DNA of 64,000 bases from Isoptericola sp. BMS4 (GCF_011634835.1 NZ_SIRP01000001.1:799140-863139), one strand, 5' to 3'; positions 34,145 to 44,356 are shown, numbered from the stretch's first letter. Program-made: numbers and translations. Notes: generated by a model from the sequence alone, not told the origin.

Positions 34145-35200
34145 TCAGCCTGCCAGCAGCTCGAGGGTCCGCACCCGGCCGGGCGTCTCGTCCAGCGGCT
34201 CCCCGGCGTACGTGCCCGCGACGGGCACGACCATCACCTCGTCGGCGCCGTGCCGGGCGGCGAGCGCCGCCACCTCGGCCCGCGCGGCGTCGGGCTCGTC
34301 GATGATCCACCGCGCGCGCATGTCGCCGATCATCTGCTCGCCGAGCTGGTCGAGCGGGGCGGCCAGCGCCTCCTCGACGGTCTCGGCGCGGCCCATCGGC
34401 TTGCCGGTGCGCAGCCGGGCCATCGCCCGCAGCTGAGGGAGGGCGCGCTCGGACGCCTCGTCGGCGGTGGGGGCGACGACGGCGTTCACGGTGAGGAAGG
34501 TGCGCGGCTCGGGGTGGGCCTCGCTCGGCCGGTAGCCGTCGCGGTACAGCGCGAGCACCTGGTCGATGCCGGCCCCGGAGAAGTGGTTGGCGAAGACGTA
34601 CGGCAGCCCGAGCTCGGCCGCGAGGCGGGCGGAGTAGTCGCTGGAGCCGAGGAGCCAGATCGTCGGCGCGGCCTCGGCCGCCGGGGTGGCGTGCACGTCG
34701 TAGACGTTGCCGTCGCCAAGGCGGAGCTGGGCGCCGTCGGGCCGCATCAGCGACAGGATGTTCTGCACGTGCTCTCCGAACCGCTCGACGTCCGACGTCG
34801 GGCCCGACGCGCGCAGCAGGGCGGTGACAACGGGATCGGAGCCGGGCGCCCGGCCGATGCCGAGGTCGATGCGCCCGGGCGCGAGCGCCTCGAGGGCCGC
34901 GAACTGCTCGGCCACGACGAGCGGGGCGTGGTTGGGCAGCATGACGCCGCCGGAGCCGACGCGGATGCGCCGCGTCTGCGTGGCCGCGGCCGCGATCATC
35001 ACGGGCGGCGTGGACGCGGCGACGGCGGGCATGTTGTGGTGCTCGGCGAACCAGTACCGCGCGAAGCCGAGCTCGTCGGCGCGGCGCACCAGGGCGAGCG
35101 ACGAGGCGAGCGCCTGGGCGCTGGACTGCCCGGTGCGGACCGGGACGAGGTCGAGGACGGACAGGCGCGGAGGCGTGGGAGAGTAAGTCGGCGTGGTCAT
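34145..35200 (-). CDS. LLM-class flavin-dependent oxidoreductase (MsnO8/YhbW-like)
   Basis: A 351-residue monooxygenase-like protein. Diagnostic stretches are LSVLDLVPVRTGQSSAQAL, YWFAEHHNMPAVAASTPPVMI, RIRVGSGGVMLPNHAPLVVAEQF, GRIDLGIGRAPGSDP and IWLLGSSDYSARLAAELGLPY, as in the MsnO8/YhbW subgroup of luciferase-like proteins. The ATG at 35200 is preferred over a TTG four codons upstream. It is followed immediately by the MBL hydrolase gene. The natural substrate is unknown. Confidence 0.9.
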   Translation of the reverse strand: MTTPTYSPTPPRLSVLDLVPVRTGQSSAQALASSLALVRRADELGFARYWFAEHHNMPAVAASTPPVMIAAAATQTRRIRVGSGGVMLPNHAPLVVAEQFAALEALAPGRIDLGIGRAPGSDPVVTALLRASGPTSDVERFGEHVQNILSLMRPDGAQLRLGDGNVYDVHATPAAEAAPTIWLLGSSDYSARLAAELGLPYVFANHFSGAGIDQVLALYRDGYRPSEAHPEPRTFLTVNAVVAPTADEASERALPQLRAMARLRTGKPMGRAETVEEALAAPLDQLGEQMIGDMRARWIIDEPDAARAEVAALAARHGADEVMVVPVAGTYAGEPLDETPGRVRTLELLAG

Positions 35201-35261
35201 CGCCTGGGTCAACCGCCGCCCGGCACATGCCTATTCCGAGCCGTCGACCATGCGCTACAGG

Positions 35262-35328
35262 GGTGCCGAACATGTGGTTGGTCCGGGACTCAGGGTCTGA
35301 GTCCCGGACCAACCACATGTTCGGCACC
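35262..35328 (-). terminator. Long perfect hairpin after recD (32-bp stem, 3-nt loop)
   Basis: 35262-35293 is the exact reverse complement of 35297-35328 with loop GGT. It lies 46 nt after the recD stop, between two genes on the minus strand. Its arm GCCGAACATGTGGTTGGT is almost the same as that of the hairpin at 12136-12196. No T-tract. Confidence 0.75.
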
Positions 35329-35374
35329 TCCCCGCAACCGATCAGGGAATGCGGGACGGGCGGAGGGGAGCCGG

Positions 35375-37285
35375 TCAGGAGGGGAGGGGTTCGCGGAGTC
35401 CGCTCGCGCGGCGCACGGGGTGGGCGACGGCGGCACGGACGGCGTCGGCGCTCGCCACGACGCGCACGTGCTCCTGGGCGCGTGTCACCGCCGTGTACAG
35501 CAGCTCGCGGGTCAGCAGCGGCGAGCTCTCCGGCGGCAGCACCAGCGACACGCGGCGGAACTGGCTGCCCTGCGCGCGGTGCACCGTCATCGCGTGCACC
35601 GTCTCGACGGGAGGAAGCCGGTGGGTGCGGACAGTCATCGGCGCGTCCTGGTCGCCGAACACGGCCACGGCGCCGTCGTCGGCGGCGACGACCACGCCGG
35701 TGTCGCCGTTGTACAGCCCCACCTCGGCGTCGTTCGCGGTCACGAGCAGCGGCCTGCCGACCACCCACGGCGTGGTGGCGGCGGGCCCGCCGGTGGCGGT
35801 GGCCTCCTCGACCCACGCCTCGACCTGCGCCGCCCAGCGGGCGACGCCCACCGGGCCCCTGCGGTGCGCGACCATCACCCGGTGCGCGGACAGCGCCTCG
35901 AGCGCCCCCGCCGCGTCGCCGGCGCGTGCCGCGGCGACCAGCCGGCGGCCCGCGGCCACGGCGTCGTCGCGCAGCCCGGCCACCGCGCCCTCGTCGAGAC
36001 GTTCCGTGTCGGCCTCCATCAGCTCGACGCCGCCCGCTCCCGTGCGCAGGACGTCCAGGACGGTGTCCGCGTCCCCGTCGCGGATCGCGGAGGCGAGCGG
36101 CAGGATCGCCGAGTCGGATCCCTGCCGGTGCACGGTCACGAGCCGCACGACCCCGTTGCCCAGGTCGTCGGGGTCGGCCTCGGCCGCCCGGGGACGGGCC
36201 GGCGGCGGCGCGACGGGCGGTCGCGCCACGAGGTCGCCCAGCACCGCGCCCGCCTCGACGGACGCGAGCTGGTCGGGGTCGCCCACCAGCAGCAGGCGCG
36301 CGTCGGGCCGTACCGCCTCCAGGAGCCGTGCCATGAGGGACAGCGGGACCATCGACGTCTCGTCGACGACGACCACGTCGTGGGGCAGGTGGTGCCCGGC
36401 GTGGTGCCGGAACCGGGTGGCGCTGCGGTACCCGAGCAGGCGGTGCACCGTCGTGGCCTCGGGGGCCCCGGTCCGTGCCCGGTCGGCGGGGGAGAGCTGC
36501 CCGACGACGCCGCGCACCGCCTCCTGCAGCCGCGCGGCCGCCTTGCCCGTGGGGGCGGCGAGCGCGACCCGCAGGGCAGGGCCGGTCTCGCCGTCACCGG
36601 CGGCGGTGTCCTGCAGCACGGCGAGCAGCCGCGCCACCGTCGTCGTCTTGCCGGTGCCCGGGCCGCCCGTGAGCACGGTGAGCCGGCGGTGGGCCGCGTG
36701 CTCGGCCGCGAGGCGCTGGCGCGCGTCGCCCGCGGCGGGGAACAGGCGGGCGAGGGCCGCGTCGAGCCGGGCCTCGTCCGGGGCCGGGGGGTCGGCCCGC
36801 AGGCGGGCGTCGACCAGGTGCCGCACGGTCAGCTCGTCGCGCCAGTACCGGTCCAGGTAGAGGCGGCCGCCGACCCAGCGCGCGGGGCGGTCCGCCGGCC
36901 CGTCGAGACCCGCGGCGACGAGCGGGCTCGCCTCGATCGCCGCCACCCACTCCTCGGGTGCGGGCCAGGGGGGCGGCTCCGCGGGCGGCGCGTCCCCGTC
37001 GGTGCGGTCGGCGTCCTCCGGGCGGGCGAGCGCCGCGAGCTCGTCGGCGTCGAGCCGCAGGCACACCGACCCGCCGCGCAGGGCCCGTACCGCGAGGGCG
37101 ACAGCGAGCAGCACCCGCGCGTCGTCCTCGCCCGTGAGGCGCCCCAGCCGCGTGGCGACGTGCACGTCGGTCGCCGCGACGACGCCGGCGGCGTTGTAGT
37201 CGCGCAGCAGCCCTGGGGCGCCGACGGCGACCCGCACGTCGCCGTCGCCCGCCGCGGGACCCGCAGGTGCCGTGACCGTCGTCAT
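35375..37285 (-). CDS. recD: RecBCD exonuclease V alpha subunit
   Basis: A 636-residue SF1B helicase. An N-terminal domain (about 1-170) precedes Walker A LTGGPGTGKTTTVARL (about 203), motif Ia APTGKAAARLQEA, Walker B VVVDETSMV and LLLVGDPDQLASVEAG. The C-terminal motifs are VHAMTVHRAQGSQF and LLYTAVTRAQ. It moves 5'-3' along DNA as the fast motor of RecBCD. Its ATG overlaps the recB stop by 4 nt (ATGA). The long hairpin downstream closes the operon. Confidence 0.95.
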   Translation of the reverse strand: MTTVTAPAGPAAGDGDVRVAVGAPGLLRDYNAAGVVAATDVHVATRLGRLTGEDDARVLLAVALAVRALRGGSVCLRLDADELAALARPEDADRTDGDAPPAEPPPWPAPEEWVAAIEASPLVAAGLDGPADRPARWVGGRLYLDRYWRDELTVRHLVDARLRADPPAPDEARLDAALARLFPAAGDARQRLAAEHAAHRRLTVLTGGPGTGKTTTVARLLAVLQDTAAGDGETGPALRVALAAPTGKAAARLQEAVRGVVGQLSPADRARTGAPEATTVHRLLGYRSATRFRHHAGHHLPHDVVVVDETSMVPLSLMARLLEAVRPDARLLLVGDPDQLASVEAGAVLGDLVARPPVAPPPARPRAAEADPDDLGNGVVRLVTVHRQGSDSAILPLASAIRDGDADTVLDVLRTGAGGVELMEADTERLDEGAVAGLRDDAVAAGRRLVAAARAGDAAGALEALSAHRVMVAHRRGPVGVARWAAQVEAWVEEATATGGPAATTPWVVGRPLLVTANDAEVGLYNGDTGVVVAADDGAVAVFGDQDAPMTVRTHRLPPVETVHAMTVHRAQGSQFRRVSLVLPPESSPLLTRELLYTAVTRAQEHVRVVASADAVRAAVAHPVRRASGLREPLPS

Positions 37286-40200
37286 GCGATCCCTCCGTCG
37301 TCCGTCCCCCGGTCCAGCAGCGCCGAGAGCGCCGGCACCAGCCCGGGCGGCGGGCGCCAGGACACCACGCCGAACGGCGCCCCGTCGGGGCCGAGCGGGG
37401 TGCCCGGACCGCACATGCCGCGCACGAACAGGTACAGGCCGCCGCCCAGGTGCACCTCCGGGTCGTACCCGGGCAGCCGCCAGCGCAGGTACCGGTGCAG
37501 CGCCACCAGGTAGAGCACCATCTGCAGCGGGTAGTGCGCGTGCAGCATCGCGTCGACCGTCGCCGCGGGCCGGTAGTCGTGCGCCGTGAGGGGCGCGTCG
37601 GGCACGCCGAGCCGGTTCGTCTTGTAGTCCACGACCAGGAACCTCGGGACGCCGTCGTCGCCGACGACCCGCAGCACCGCGTCGACGGACCCGGTGAGGT
37701 AGCCGCGCAGCCGCCGGTCGCCGACCTCCGCCGCCGTGGCCTCGGCGAGCTCGGTCAGCATCGCCGGGTACGCCGCGAACGGGTCGTCGTCGGCGAGGAA
37801 CCGCCCCAGCAGCGCCGCGACGTCGGCCAGGCCTGCCCCCGCGCCGGGACGCCCGCCGTCGTGCCCGTCCCCGCCGGCCAGCGGCAGCTCGAACTCCAGC
37901 TCCGCGAGCCGGTCGGGCGGCGGCACGTCGGCGAGCGTGCGGCCCGCGGCGAGCGGCCCGAGGGGCGTGCGGGCCACGACGCCGAGCGCGGCGGCCAGGT
38001 CGGCCGGGTCGGTGCCGGGCACGCGCACGGTCGCGGCCGCCGTGCACCGGGCGAGGATCTCGGCGTCCAGGTCCGGGGCGGCCGTGTCGACGTACTCCAG
38101 CACCTCGTGCACGAGCGTGCCGAACCCGGTGCCCGCCGGGAGCCCGGACATCGGCGAGGGCAGGTCGAGGCCCGGGGCGTCCGCGGGCTGCCCCGCGTCG
38201 GCGCGGAGCAGGGCGGGCGCCTCCGGGGCGTCGGGCTCGTCGCGCAGCCCGCCGTCCTCCGGCTCGGACTCGACGCCCCCCACGGCGGTCGGCGGCGGTG
38301 CGACCGCCGTCGCGGCGGCCGGCCGCGGCCGCGCGTGCGCCGCCGCCGTCAGGGCGCTGTACGACGCCCGCCGCCACGTCGGGTCCGGCACCCGGTCGAG
38401 GTGGGCGACGGCCAGCGGCGGGTCAGCCCGCTCGGCGGGCCGCCACGGGGCGGTGGACGGCCGCGCGGGGACCTCCTCGACGGCGACCGCGCCGCCCGCC
38501 CGCTCGGCGAGCGCGGCGAGCGTGCCCCGCACGGCGTCGTCGCGCATGGCCGGCTGGCCCGCGTGCGTCGCCGGCTGGCCGTCGAGGGTGCGGTCCGCCA
38601 GGAGCACGCGCGTCAGCGCGCCCTTGGCCGTGTTCCGCTTGGTCGGCGCCCAGTGCGCCACCACCTGGTGCCGGGCGCGCGTCAGCGCCACGTAGAGCAG
38701 CCGCAGGTCCTCGCCGCGCTCCTCGGCCCGGTGCCGGTCGAGCGCCGCGTCGTACCCGAACGAACCGGGGCCGCCGACGTGCAGGATGCGGCGCCCGTCG
38801 CCCGCGTGGAACCGCAGCACCCCCGGCTGGTCGGACTCGAACCGGTCCCACCCGTACGGCACGTACACGACGCCGAACTCCAGCCCCTTGCTGGCGTGCA
38901 CCGTGACGACCTGGACGGCCGCGGCGTCGGTCTCCAGGCGCCGGCTGCGCTCCTCGTCGTAGTCCTCCGCCGCCTCGCGGATGCGCCGGCGCAGCCAGCC
39001 CGTGAGCGCCGACGCGCCCAGGCCCTCCGTCACCGCGGCCACGTGCAGGACCTCGCCCACGTGCCGCAGGTCGGTCAGCCGGCGCTCGCCGGCGGAGGTG
39101 CGCAGCAGCCGCTCCGCGAGCCCGTCGCGGGTCACCGCCTCGTGCAGCGCCGCCACGCCGCGGGTCGCGAGGAGCCGTGCCCAGCGGCGCACCGTGTCGG
39201 ACAGGGCGTCGTGGGCGGCGTCGTCCGCCGTCGCGAGCCGGGCGGCGTCCCAGCCGACGAACGGCGTGAGCGCCAGGGCCGCGGCCCGGCCGTGGGACCC
39301 CGGCTGCTCCAGCGCGGCCAGCAGCGTGAGCCAGTCGCGGGCCGACGGCGTCGCGAAGACGCTCGACAGGCCGGAGACGACGGCGGGCACGCCGCGCGCC
39401 ACGAGCGCCGACCGCACCGCCTCCGCCTGGGCGTTGGTGCGGGTGAGCACCGCGACGTCCCGCGGCTCGAGGGTGCGCCATCCGTCGTCCGCCCCCGGGT
39501 CGGGGTCGTGGAGCCGGTCCCGGCCCAGGCGGGCCGCGACGTCCGCCGCGACGTCCGCGGCCACGAGCGCGCGGGGCGCGCCCACCGGTGGCGTCTCGCC
39601 GGGGGAGAGGCCCAGCGAGCCCCGTGTGACCTGGCGCAGCCGCAGCGGCGGGCCGCCGTCGAACCGGGACCCGCCGTGCGCCGCCTCGACCGGGCGCACG
39701 ACGATGCGCTCGTCCCCGAGCGCCGTCCCGCCGAGGACGGCGTCCAGGGCGCGCAGCAGCGGGCCGTCGCTGCGCCAGCTCGTGCCGAGCGTCGCCACGG
39801 TGCCTGCCTCGTCGCGCGCGTCGAGGTACGCCACGACGTCCGCGCCGCGGAACGCGTAGATGGCCTGCTTCGGGTCGCCGATGAGCACGAGCGTGCGGTG
39901 CCCCACGAACGCCGTGCGCAGGATCTGCCACTGGACCGGGTCGGTGTCCTGGAACTCGTCCACCATGACCACGCGGTACCGCGAGCGCACCCGCTCGGCC
40001 GCCGTGGGCCCGTGCTCGGGGTCGGCCAGGGCGTCCCGGAGCAGCACCAGCAGGTCGTCGTAGTCCATGAGGTGCTGCGCCCGCTTGCGACGCAGCGTCT
40101 CCGCGCGGGTCTCGGCGGCCACCGCCTGGCGCAGCGTGCCGAGGCTCGAGGGCGCGGCGCCGCCCGGCTCGGCGGGCTCGACCACCGCCTGGTGGTCGCT

Positions 40201-40818
40201 CACCGCGGCACGCCCCAGCTCGGCGGCCGTCGTCGGGGTGAGGGCCGGCGAGGCCTCGTCCGCGAAGCGCCGCACGTACAGGTCGTCGGAGACCTCGCGC
40301 ACGAGGTCCGCCACGTCGGGGACGAACGTCGCGGCCGGGTCGACGTCCGCGGCGATCCCCAGGGCCACGAGCATCTGCTGGCAGAAGCCGTGCGTGGTCG
40401 TGATGGTCGCCGCGTCGAGCTGCGAGAGCGCGACCGTCAGCCGGGCGCGCCGCCGGTCCAGCTCGGCCGGGTCGACGTCGGCCAGCAGCGCGACCACCGG
40501 GTCGTCGCTGCGGGCCGGGTCCGGGCCCCGCAGCGCGCGCTCGGTGCTCACCAGCCGTTCGCGCACCCGGTCGCGCAGCTCCGAGGTGGCCGCCCGCCCG
40601 AACGTCACCAGCATCAGCTCGTGCAGCTCGGCGACGCCCTCGGCGACGTAGCGGGTCGCGAGCGCGGCGATCGTGAACGTCTTGCCGGTGCCGGCGCTCG
40701 CCTCGAGCACCGTCGTGCCCTGCGGCAGCGGTCCGCAGACGTCGAACACCGCGGACGGCGCCCCGGCGGTGCCGGGCACGGCGCCGGATGCGGTGCCGGG
40801 CGAGGTGTCGGCGGACAT
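37282..40818 (-). CDS. recB: RecBCD exonuclease V beta subunit
   Basis: An 1178-residue helicase-nuclease. Motif I is EASAGTGKTFTIAALA (about 39), Walker B VMVDEFQDTDPVQW, then GDPKQAIYAFRGAD, VQVVTVHASKGLEFGVVYVP and LRLLYVALTRARHQ. The C-terminal nuclease has GTLVHEVLEY, TGSVDAVLRV and FLVVDYKTNRLG (about 1060), with the Asp and Lys of the RecB/PD-(D/E)XK site. It unwinds 3'-5' and cuts both strands until Chi recognition. Start ATG overlaps the recC stop by 1 nt (TGATG). Confidence 0.96.
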   Translation of the reverse strand: MSADTSPGTASGAVPGTAGAPSAVFDVCGPLPQGTTVLEASAGTGKTFTIAALATRYVAEGVAELHELMLVTFGRAATSELRDRVRERLVSTERALRGPDPARSDDPVVALLADVDPAELDRRRARLTVALSQLDAATITTTHGFCQQMLVALGIAADVDPAATFVPDVADLVREVSDDLYVRRFADEASPALTPTTAAELGRAAVSDHQAVVEPAEPGGAAPSSLGTLRQAVAAETRAETLRRKRAQHLMDYDDLLVLLRDALADPEHGPTAAERVRSRYRVVMVDEFQDTDPVQWQILRTAFVGHRTLVLIGDPKQAIYAFRGADVVAYLDARDEAGTVATLGTSWRSDGPLLRALDAVLGGTALGDERIVVRPVEAAHGGSRFDGGPPLRLRQVTRGSLGLSPGETPPVGAPRALVAADVAADVAARLGRDRLHDPDPGADDGWRTLEPRDVAVLTRTNAQAEAVRSALVARGVPAVVSGLSSVFATPSARDWLTLLAALEQPGSHGRAAALALTPFVGWDAARLATADDAAHDALSDTVRRWARLLATRGVAALHEAVTRDGLAERLLRTSAGERRLTDLRHVGEVLHVAAVTEGLGASALTGWLRRRIREAAEDYDEERSRRLETDAAAVQVVTVHASKGLEFGVVYVPYGWDRFESDQPGVLRFHAGDGRRILHVGGPGSFGYDAALDRHRAEERGEDLRLLYVALTRARHQVVAHWAPTKRNTAKGALTRVLLADRTLDGQPATHAGQPAMRDDAVRGTLAALAERAGGAVAVEEVPARPSTAPWRPAERADPPLAVAHLDRVPDPTWRRASYSALTAAAHARPRPAAATAVAPPPTAVGGVESEPEDGGLRDEPDAPEAPALLRADAGQPADAPGLDLPSPMSGLPAGTGFGTLVHEVLEYVDTAAPDLDAEILARCTAAATVRVPGTDPADLAAALGVVARTPLGPLAAGRTLADVPPPDRLAELEFELPLAGGDGHDGGRPGAGAGLADVAALLGRFLADDDPFAAYPAMLTELAEATAAEVGDRRLRGYLTGSVDAVLRVVGDDGVPRFLVVDYKTNRLGVPDAPLTAHDYRPAATVDAMLHAHYPLQMVLYLVALHRYLRWRLPGYDPEVHLGGGLYLFVRGMCGPGTPLGPDGAPFGVVSWRPPPGLVPALSALLDRGTDDGGIA

Positions 40819-43800
40819 CAGGTGGTCCCCTTCTGCTCGTGGGCCAGCAGCGGGTCCCACACGCGCCGGGCGAGCGCGCCCAGCCGGGTCGGTTCGTCGG
40901 GGAACGCGCGGCGGTCGTCGTCGTCCGGGACGCCGGCGAAGGCGTCGAGGGCGGCCCCGTCGCCCCAGCAGAGCACGTGATAGGGGTCGGCTCGCTCGAA
41001 GCCGCCGTTCCATGTGTAGCGCGCCTCGCTCATGGCCTGGCCGGGGTCGCCCGTCCCGCCGCCGCGGGAGACGGCGTAGGCGTGCGCGGCCTCCGGCGGG
41101 ACCGGCAGCGGGGCGCGCGCGGCCGCGGCCCGCAGCCCCACCAGGTCGTCCAGCAGCCGCGCGGCCTCGGTCGCGTCCGGCGCGTCGATGCGGCTCCACG
41201 CCGCGCGCGGGCTGCGCCCCGGCGCCCGCCCGACCGTGGCGGCGTGCCAGGAGCCCGCGGGCGGGGGGCCGGGCGACGCCGCCAGCGCGAGCACCTGCAG
41301 CCACGCCCGCAACCGGTGCTTCGGCCCCAGCTTGGAGTACTCGGCCCGCACCACCCGGCCGTCGTGCACGGCCGGCACCGTGCCCGCGACCACCACGCCG
41401 GACGGCAGGGTCGCGGCCACGTCCACGGCGCGGGCCGCGCCCACGCCGGTCGTGACGTTCTGCGTCATCGCCTGCACGGGGCGGACCCGGTCCACGACGT
41501 CGCGCAGGGCGGTGAAGCCGAGGCGCCGCGGCGGGGCCTGGCCCCGGCGCCACTCCGCCTGGAACGCCAGGTCGGGGTCGGTGCCGGCGAGCAGCGCGGT
41601 GAGGATGCGGTCCCCGGCGCCCCACTTCGCCAGCGGCTCCATCGTCAGCGGCAGACGGTCGTCGACCTCGTCCTCGTCCCGTGCGATGCGTGCCGCGAGC
41701 GTCGTGGTGACGAACCAGCGGGCGGGGTGCTCCAGCAGCGCCACCAGGTCGTCGAGGTCCACGGTGGGCGCGCCGGCCACGCCGGGCCGGGCGTCGTCGC
41801 GTGGCGCGAGCGGCTCGGCGACGAGCGGGCCCGGCTCCGCGCGCTCTCCGCGGCCCGCCCGGGCGCCGTCGAACGCGGCGACGTCGAAGCTGAACGGGCC
41901 CGTGCCCCCGAGCGCCCCGGCGACGAAGTTGCGCTCGCCGACCACCTGCAGCGGGTGCCGCACGACGACCTGCTCCCGCACCGGGGAGCCGTCGGCCGTG
42001 CGCCCGACGCGGTCGAGGGCGTCGAGCAGCTCGGCCACCGGGACGGCGGGCGGGCGGGCGGCGCCCGTCCGCTCGTCGGCGCCGGAGTGCAGCACCACCA
42101 GGTGCTCGCGGGCCGCGGTGAGCGCGTCGAGGAAGATGTGCCGGTCCTCGCTGCGCCGGTCGCGCTCCCCGAGGCAGGCGTCACGGGCGAGCAGGTCGTC
42201 GCCGTCGGGGGACGCGGAGCGCGGGAACACGCCGTCGTCCATGCCCAGCAGGCACACCACCCGGTGGGGCACCGCGCGCATCGGCTCGAGCGAGCACACG
42301 GTGAGCGCCCCGGTGCGGAAGCCTGCCCGGGTGGGGCGGCCCGCCAGCCGGTCGCCGAGCAGCGCCCGCACGTCCTCCAGGCGCAGGTCGGAGCCCGCGG
42401 GCCCGCCCGCGGACGCCCCCGCGGCGCGCACGTCGCCCAGGACGCGGCGCGCCTGGACGGTCTGCCACGCGTCGTCGGGGGCGGGGTCCGTCAGCAGCGT
42501 GACCGCGCGGTCGAGCACGTCCAGCCAGTCGCCGAGCGGTCGCGGCCCGTCGAGGCCGGCCAGTAGGTCGGTGAGCCGGGCCACCAGCTCGGCGAACCGC
42601 CCGGCGACGTCGACGTCGGTGGAGCCGACGTCGTCCAGGGGCAGCGCGGGCCCCACGAATCGGGAGTCCTCCTCGGCCATCGCGACGCCCAGCAGCACCC
42701 GGTCGAGCGCCGCGTCCCAGGTGCCCTGGCGCACCCGGGCGTCGATGCCGAAGCGGGCGCGGCGCGTCCCGTCCTCGCCCCAGCGCACGCCCACCTCGAC
42801 GGCCCAGTCCCGCCAGCGGTCCAGGTCGTCGTCCGACAGGCGGAAGCGGCGGCGCACCGGCTCGGCGGCCGCCAGGTCGAGCACCTCGGACGCCGTGACG
42901 CGACCGTCCGCGAGGCGCAGCAGGGTGGCGAGGACGCCGAGCACAGGGTTGACGACGCCCGCGCCCCGGTCCGCGAGGCTGACACGTAGCCGCTGGCCGG
43001 GGTGCACCGGCACACCGTCGGGCGCCGCGCCGAACGTCGCGGTGACCAGCGGCGCGAACGCCTCCACGTCGGGGCACATGACGATGACGTCGCGCGGCTC
43101 CAGCGTGGGGTCGGCGGCGAACAGCCCGGTGAGCACCTCGCGCAGCACGTCGACCTGGCGGGCCCGGCCGTGGCAGGCGTGCACCTGGACGCTGCGGTCC
43201 GTCGGCCCGACGTCCGTCGGCTCGGGCGCCGGCTCGTCAGCGTGCACCGCGCGCTGCAGGGCCCCGAGGAGCGTGGCCGGCGGGTCTGCCGCCGGGTGGT
43301 GCGTCGTGCGCACGCCGACGTCGGTGCCCGCGCCGGTCGCCGCCTCGCCGTCGGCGGCGAGGCGCAGCTGCAGCTCCACCGAGTCCCGCGCCGTGGAGGC
43401 GAGCAGGGGGTGGCGCGCCAGCAGGGGCACGTCGGCGCGGCGGGCGACGCCCGCCGGGCCGCCGGCGACGGAGTCCCACAGGGCAGGGGAGGGGTGCGGC
43501 AGCCACAGGTGCACCTCGCGGTGCGCGGCCAGCGCGCGCAGGACGGCGAGCTGGTCGGCCGGCAGCCGGGTGGGGCCGAACACGGACAGCCGGGAGGGCA
43601 GGTCCACCGCGGCCGGGTCGTCGACGAGGCGGGTCACGGCGTCCCCGAGGACCTCGGGCGGGCTCGGCGCCCCGATCGCGTCCCGCACGCGGCGCCACAG
43701 GACCGGCTGCCAGGCGAGGTCGGCGGGCACCGGCCGGCCGGCCCCGTCGTCGTCGGGCGCCCCCTCGCCGCCGTCCAGCCACGCGACGAGCAGGCCTGGC

Positions 43801-44249
43801 CGCTGCTGCGCGTACGAGGAGAACAGACCGGCCACGCGCTGGGCCAGTGCCAGGCGGCGCGACCGGCGCACCACGTCGTCCTCCGCGCCCACGTACCGGG
43901 CGAGCGGCGCGGCCCAAGGCTCGCCGAGCGCCGCGTCGATCGTCTCGAGTACCGGCCAGACCAGGCGCGCGCGGCGCCACGGGTCGTCGTCCGGCTCGAC
44001 GCCGGTCACCGCCGCCGTCGCCGAGCCGACCAGCCGCGCGGGCGAGCCGAAGTCGACGTTCGCGCAGACGCCCGCGCCGTCGCCCGCGCCCAGATGGTGC
44101 GCCAGCCGCTGCGCCAGCCACCGCTCGATGCCGCGCGTGGGCACGGCGACGACGTCGGGCGCGAACGGGTCCTCGGGCGGCGCGGCCAGCACCTCCGCCA
44201 GCGGCTCGACCAGCGCGTCGGCGCGCTCGGAGCGGTGGATGTGCAGCAC
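40818..44249 (-). CDS. recC: RecBCD exonuclease V gamma subunit
   Basis: A 1143-residue RecC, normal length. LHIHRSERADALVEPLAEVL opens the protein, followed by VPTRGIERWLAQRLAHHLG, the FSSYAQQRP region, and VHACHGRARQVDVLREVL. Like other RecC proteins it has a helicase-like fold without intact Walker motifs. RecC splits the duplex and recognises Chi. It is first in the recC-recB-recD operon. The GTG at 44249 lies 6 nt after TAACCT, so the operon mRNA is probably leaderless. Confidence 0.95.
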   Translation of the reverse strand: MLHIHRSERADALVEPLAEVLAAPPEDPFAPDVVAVPTRGIERWLAQRLAHHLGAGDGAGVCANVDFGSPARLVGSATAAVTGVEPDDDPWRRARLVWPVLETIDAALGEPWAAPLARYVGAEDDVVRRSRRLALAQRVAGLFSSYAQQRPGLLVAWLDGGEGAPDDDGAGRPVPADLAWQPVLWRRVRDAIGAPSPPEVLGDAVTRLVDDPAAVDLPSRLSVFGPTRLPADQLAVLRALAAHREVHLWLPHPSPALWDSVAGGPAGVARRADVPLLARHPLLASTARDSVELQLRLAADGEAATGAGTDVGVRTTHHPAADPPATLLGALQRAVHADEPAPEPTDVGPTDRSVQVHACHGRARQVDVLREVLTGLFAADPTLEPRDVIVMCPDVEAFAPLVTATFGAAPDGVPVHPGQRLRVSLADRGAGVVNPVLGVLATLLRLADGRVTASEVLDLAAAEPVRRRFRLSDDDLDRWRDWAVEVGVRWGEDGTRRARFGIDARVRQGTWDAALDRVLLGVAMAEEDSRFVGPALPLDDVGSTDVDVAGRFAELVARLTDLLAGLDGPRPLGDWLDVLDRAVTLLTDPAPDDAWQTVQARRVLGDVRAAGASAGGPAGSDLRLEDVRALLGDRLAGRPTRAGFRTGALTVCSLEPMRAVPHRVVCLLGMDDGVFPRSASPDGDDLLARDACLGERDRRSEDRHIFLDALTAAREHLVVLHSGADERTGAARPPAVPVAELLDALDRVGRTADGSPVREQVVVRHPLQVVGERNFVAGALGGTGPFSFDVAAFDGARAGRGERAEPGPLVAEPLAPRDDARPGVAGAPTVDLDDLVALLEHPARWFVTTTLAARIARDEDEVDDRLPLTMEPLAKWGAGDRILTALLAGTDPDLAFQAEWRRGQAPPRRLGFTALRDVVDRVRPVQAMTQNVTTGVGAARAVDVAATLPSGVVVAGTVPAVHDGRVVRAEYSKLGPKHRLRAWLQVLALAASPGPPPAGSWHAATVGRAPGRSPRAAWSRIDAPDATEAARLLDDLVGLRAAAARAPLPVPPEAAHAYAVSRGGGTGDPGQAMSEARYTWNGGFERADPYHVLCWGDGAALDAFAGVPDDDDRRAFPDEPTRLGALARRVWDPLLAHEQKGTT

Positions 44250-44255
44250 GCGGCC

Positions 44256-44261
44256 AGGTTA
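44256..44261 (-). promoter_or_regulatory. -10 box TAACCT of the leaderless recCBD operon
   Basis: Minus-strand hexamer ending 6 nt before the GTG at 44249. The remaining sequence up to 44356 shows only a small imperfect hairpin (AGGC / GCCT near 44331-44342). Confidence 0.5.
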
Positions 44262-44356
44262 CGGGGTCGGACCGACAGCGGCGTGCCGTCCGTCCACAGC
44301 CCTCCGTCGTCGCGGCGGTGGCTCAAAGAGGCGGCGCTGCCTATCCGTGCGACCTC

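Noticed and set aside
33674-37513. A 1279-codon plus-strand open frame over the MBL, LLM and recD genes
   Set aside because: Low-complexity Arg/Gly/Val translation without motifs, fully antisense to well-supported genes.
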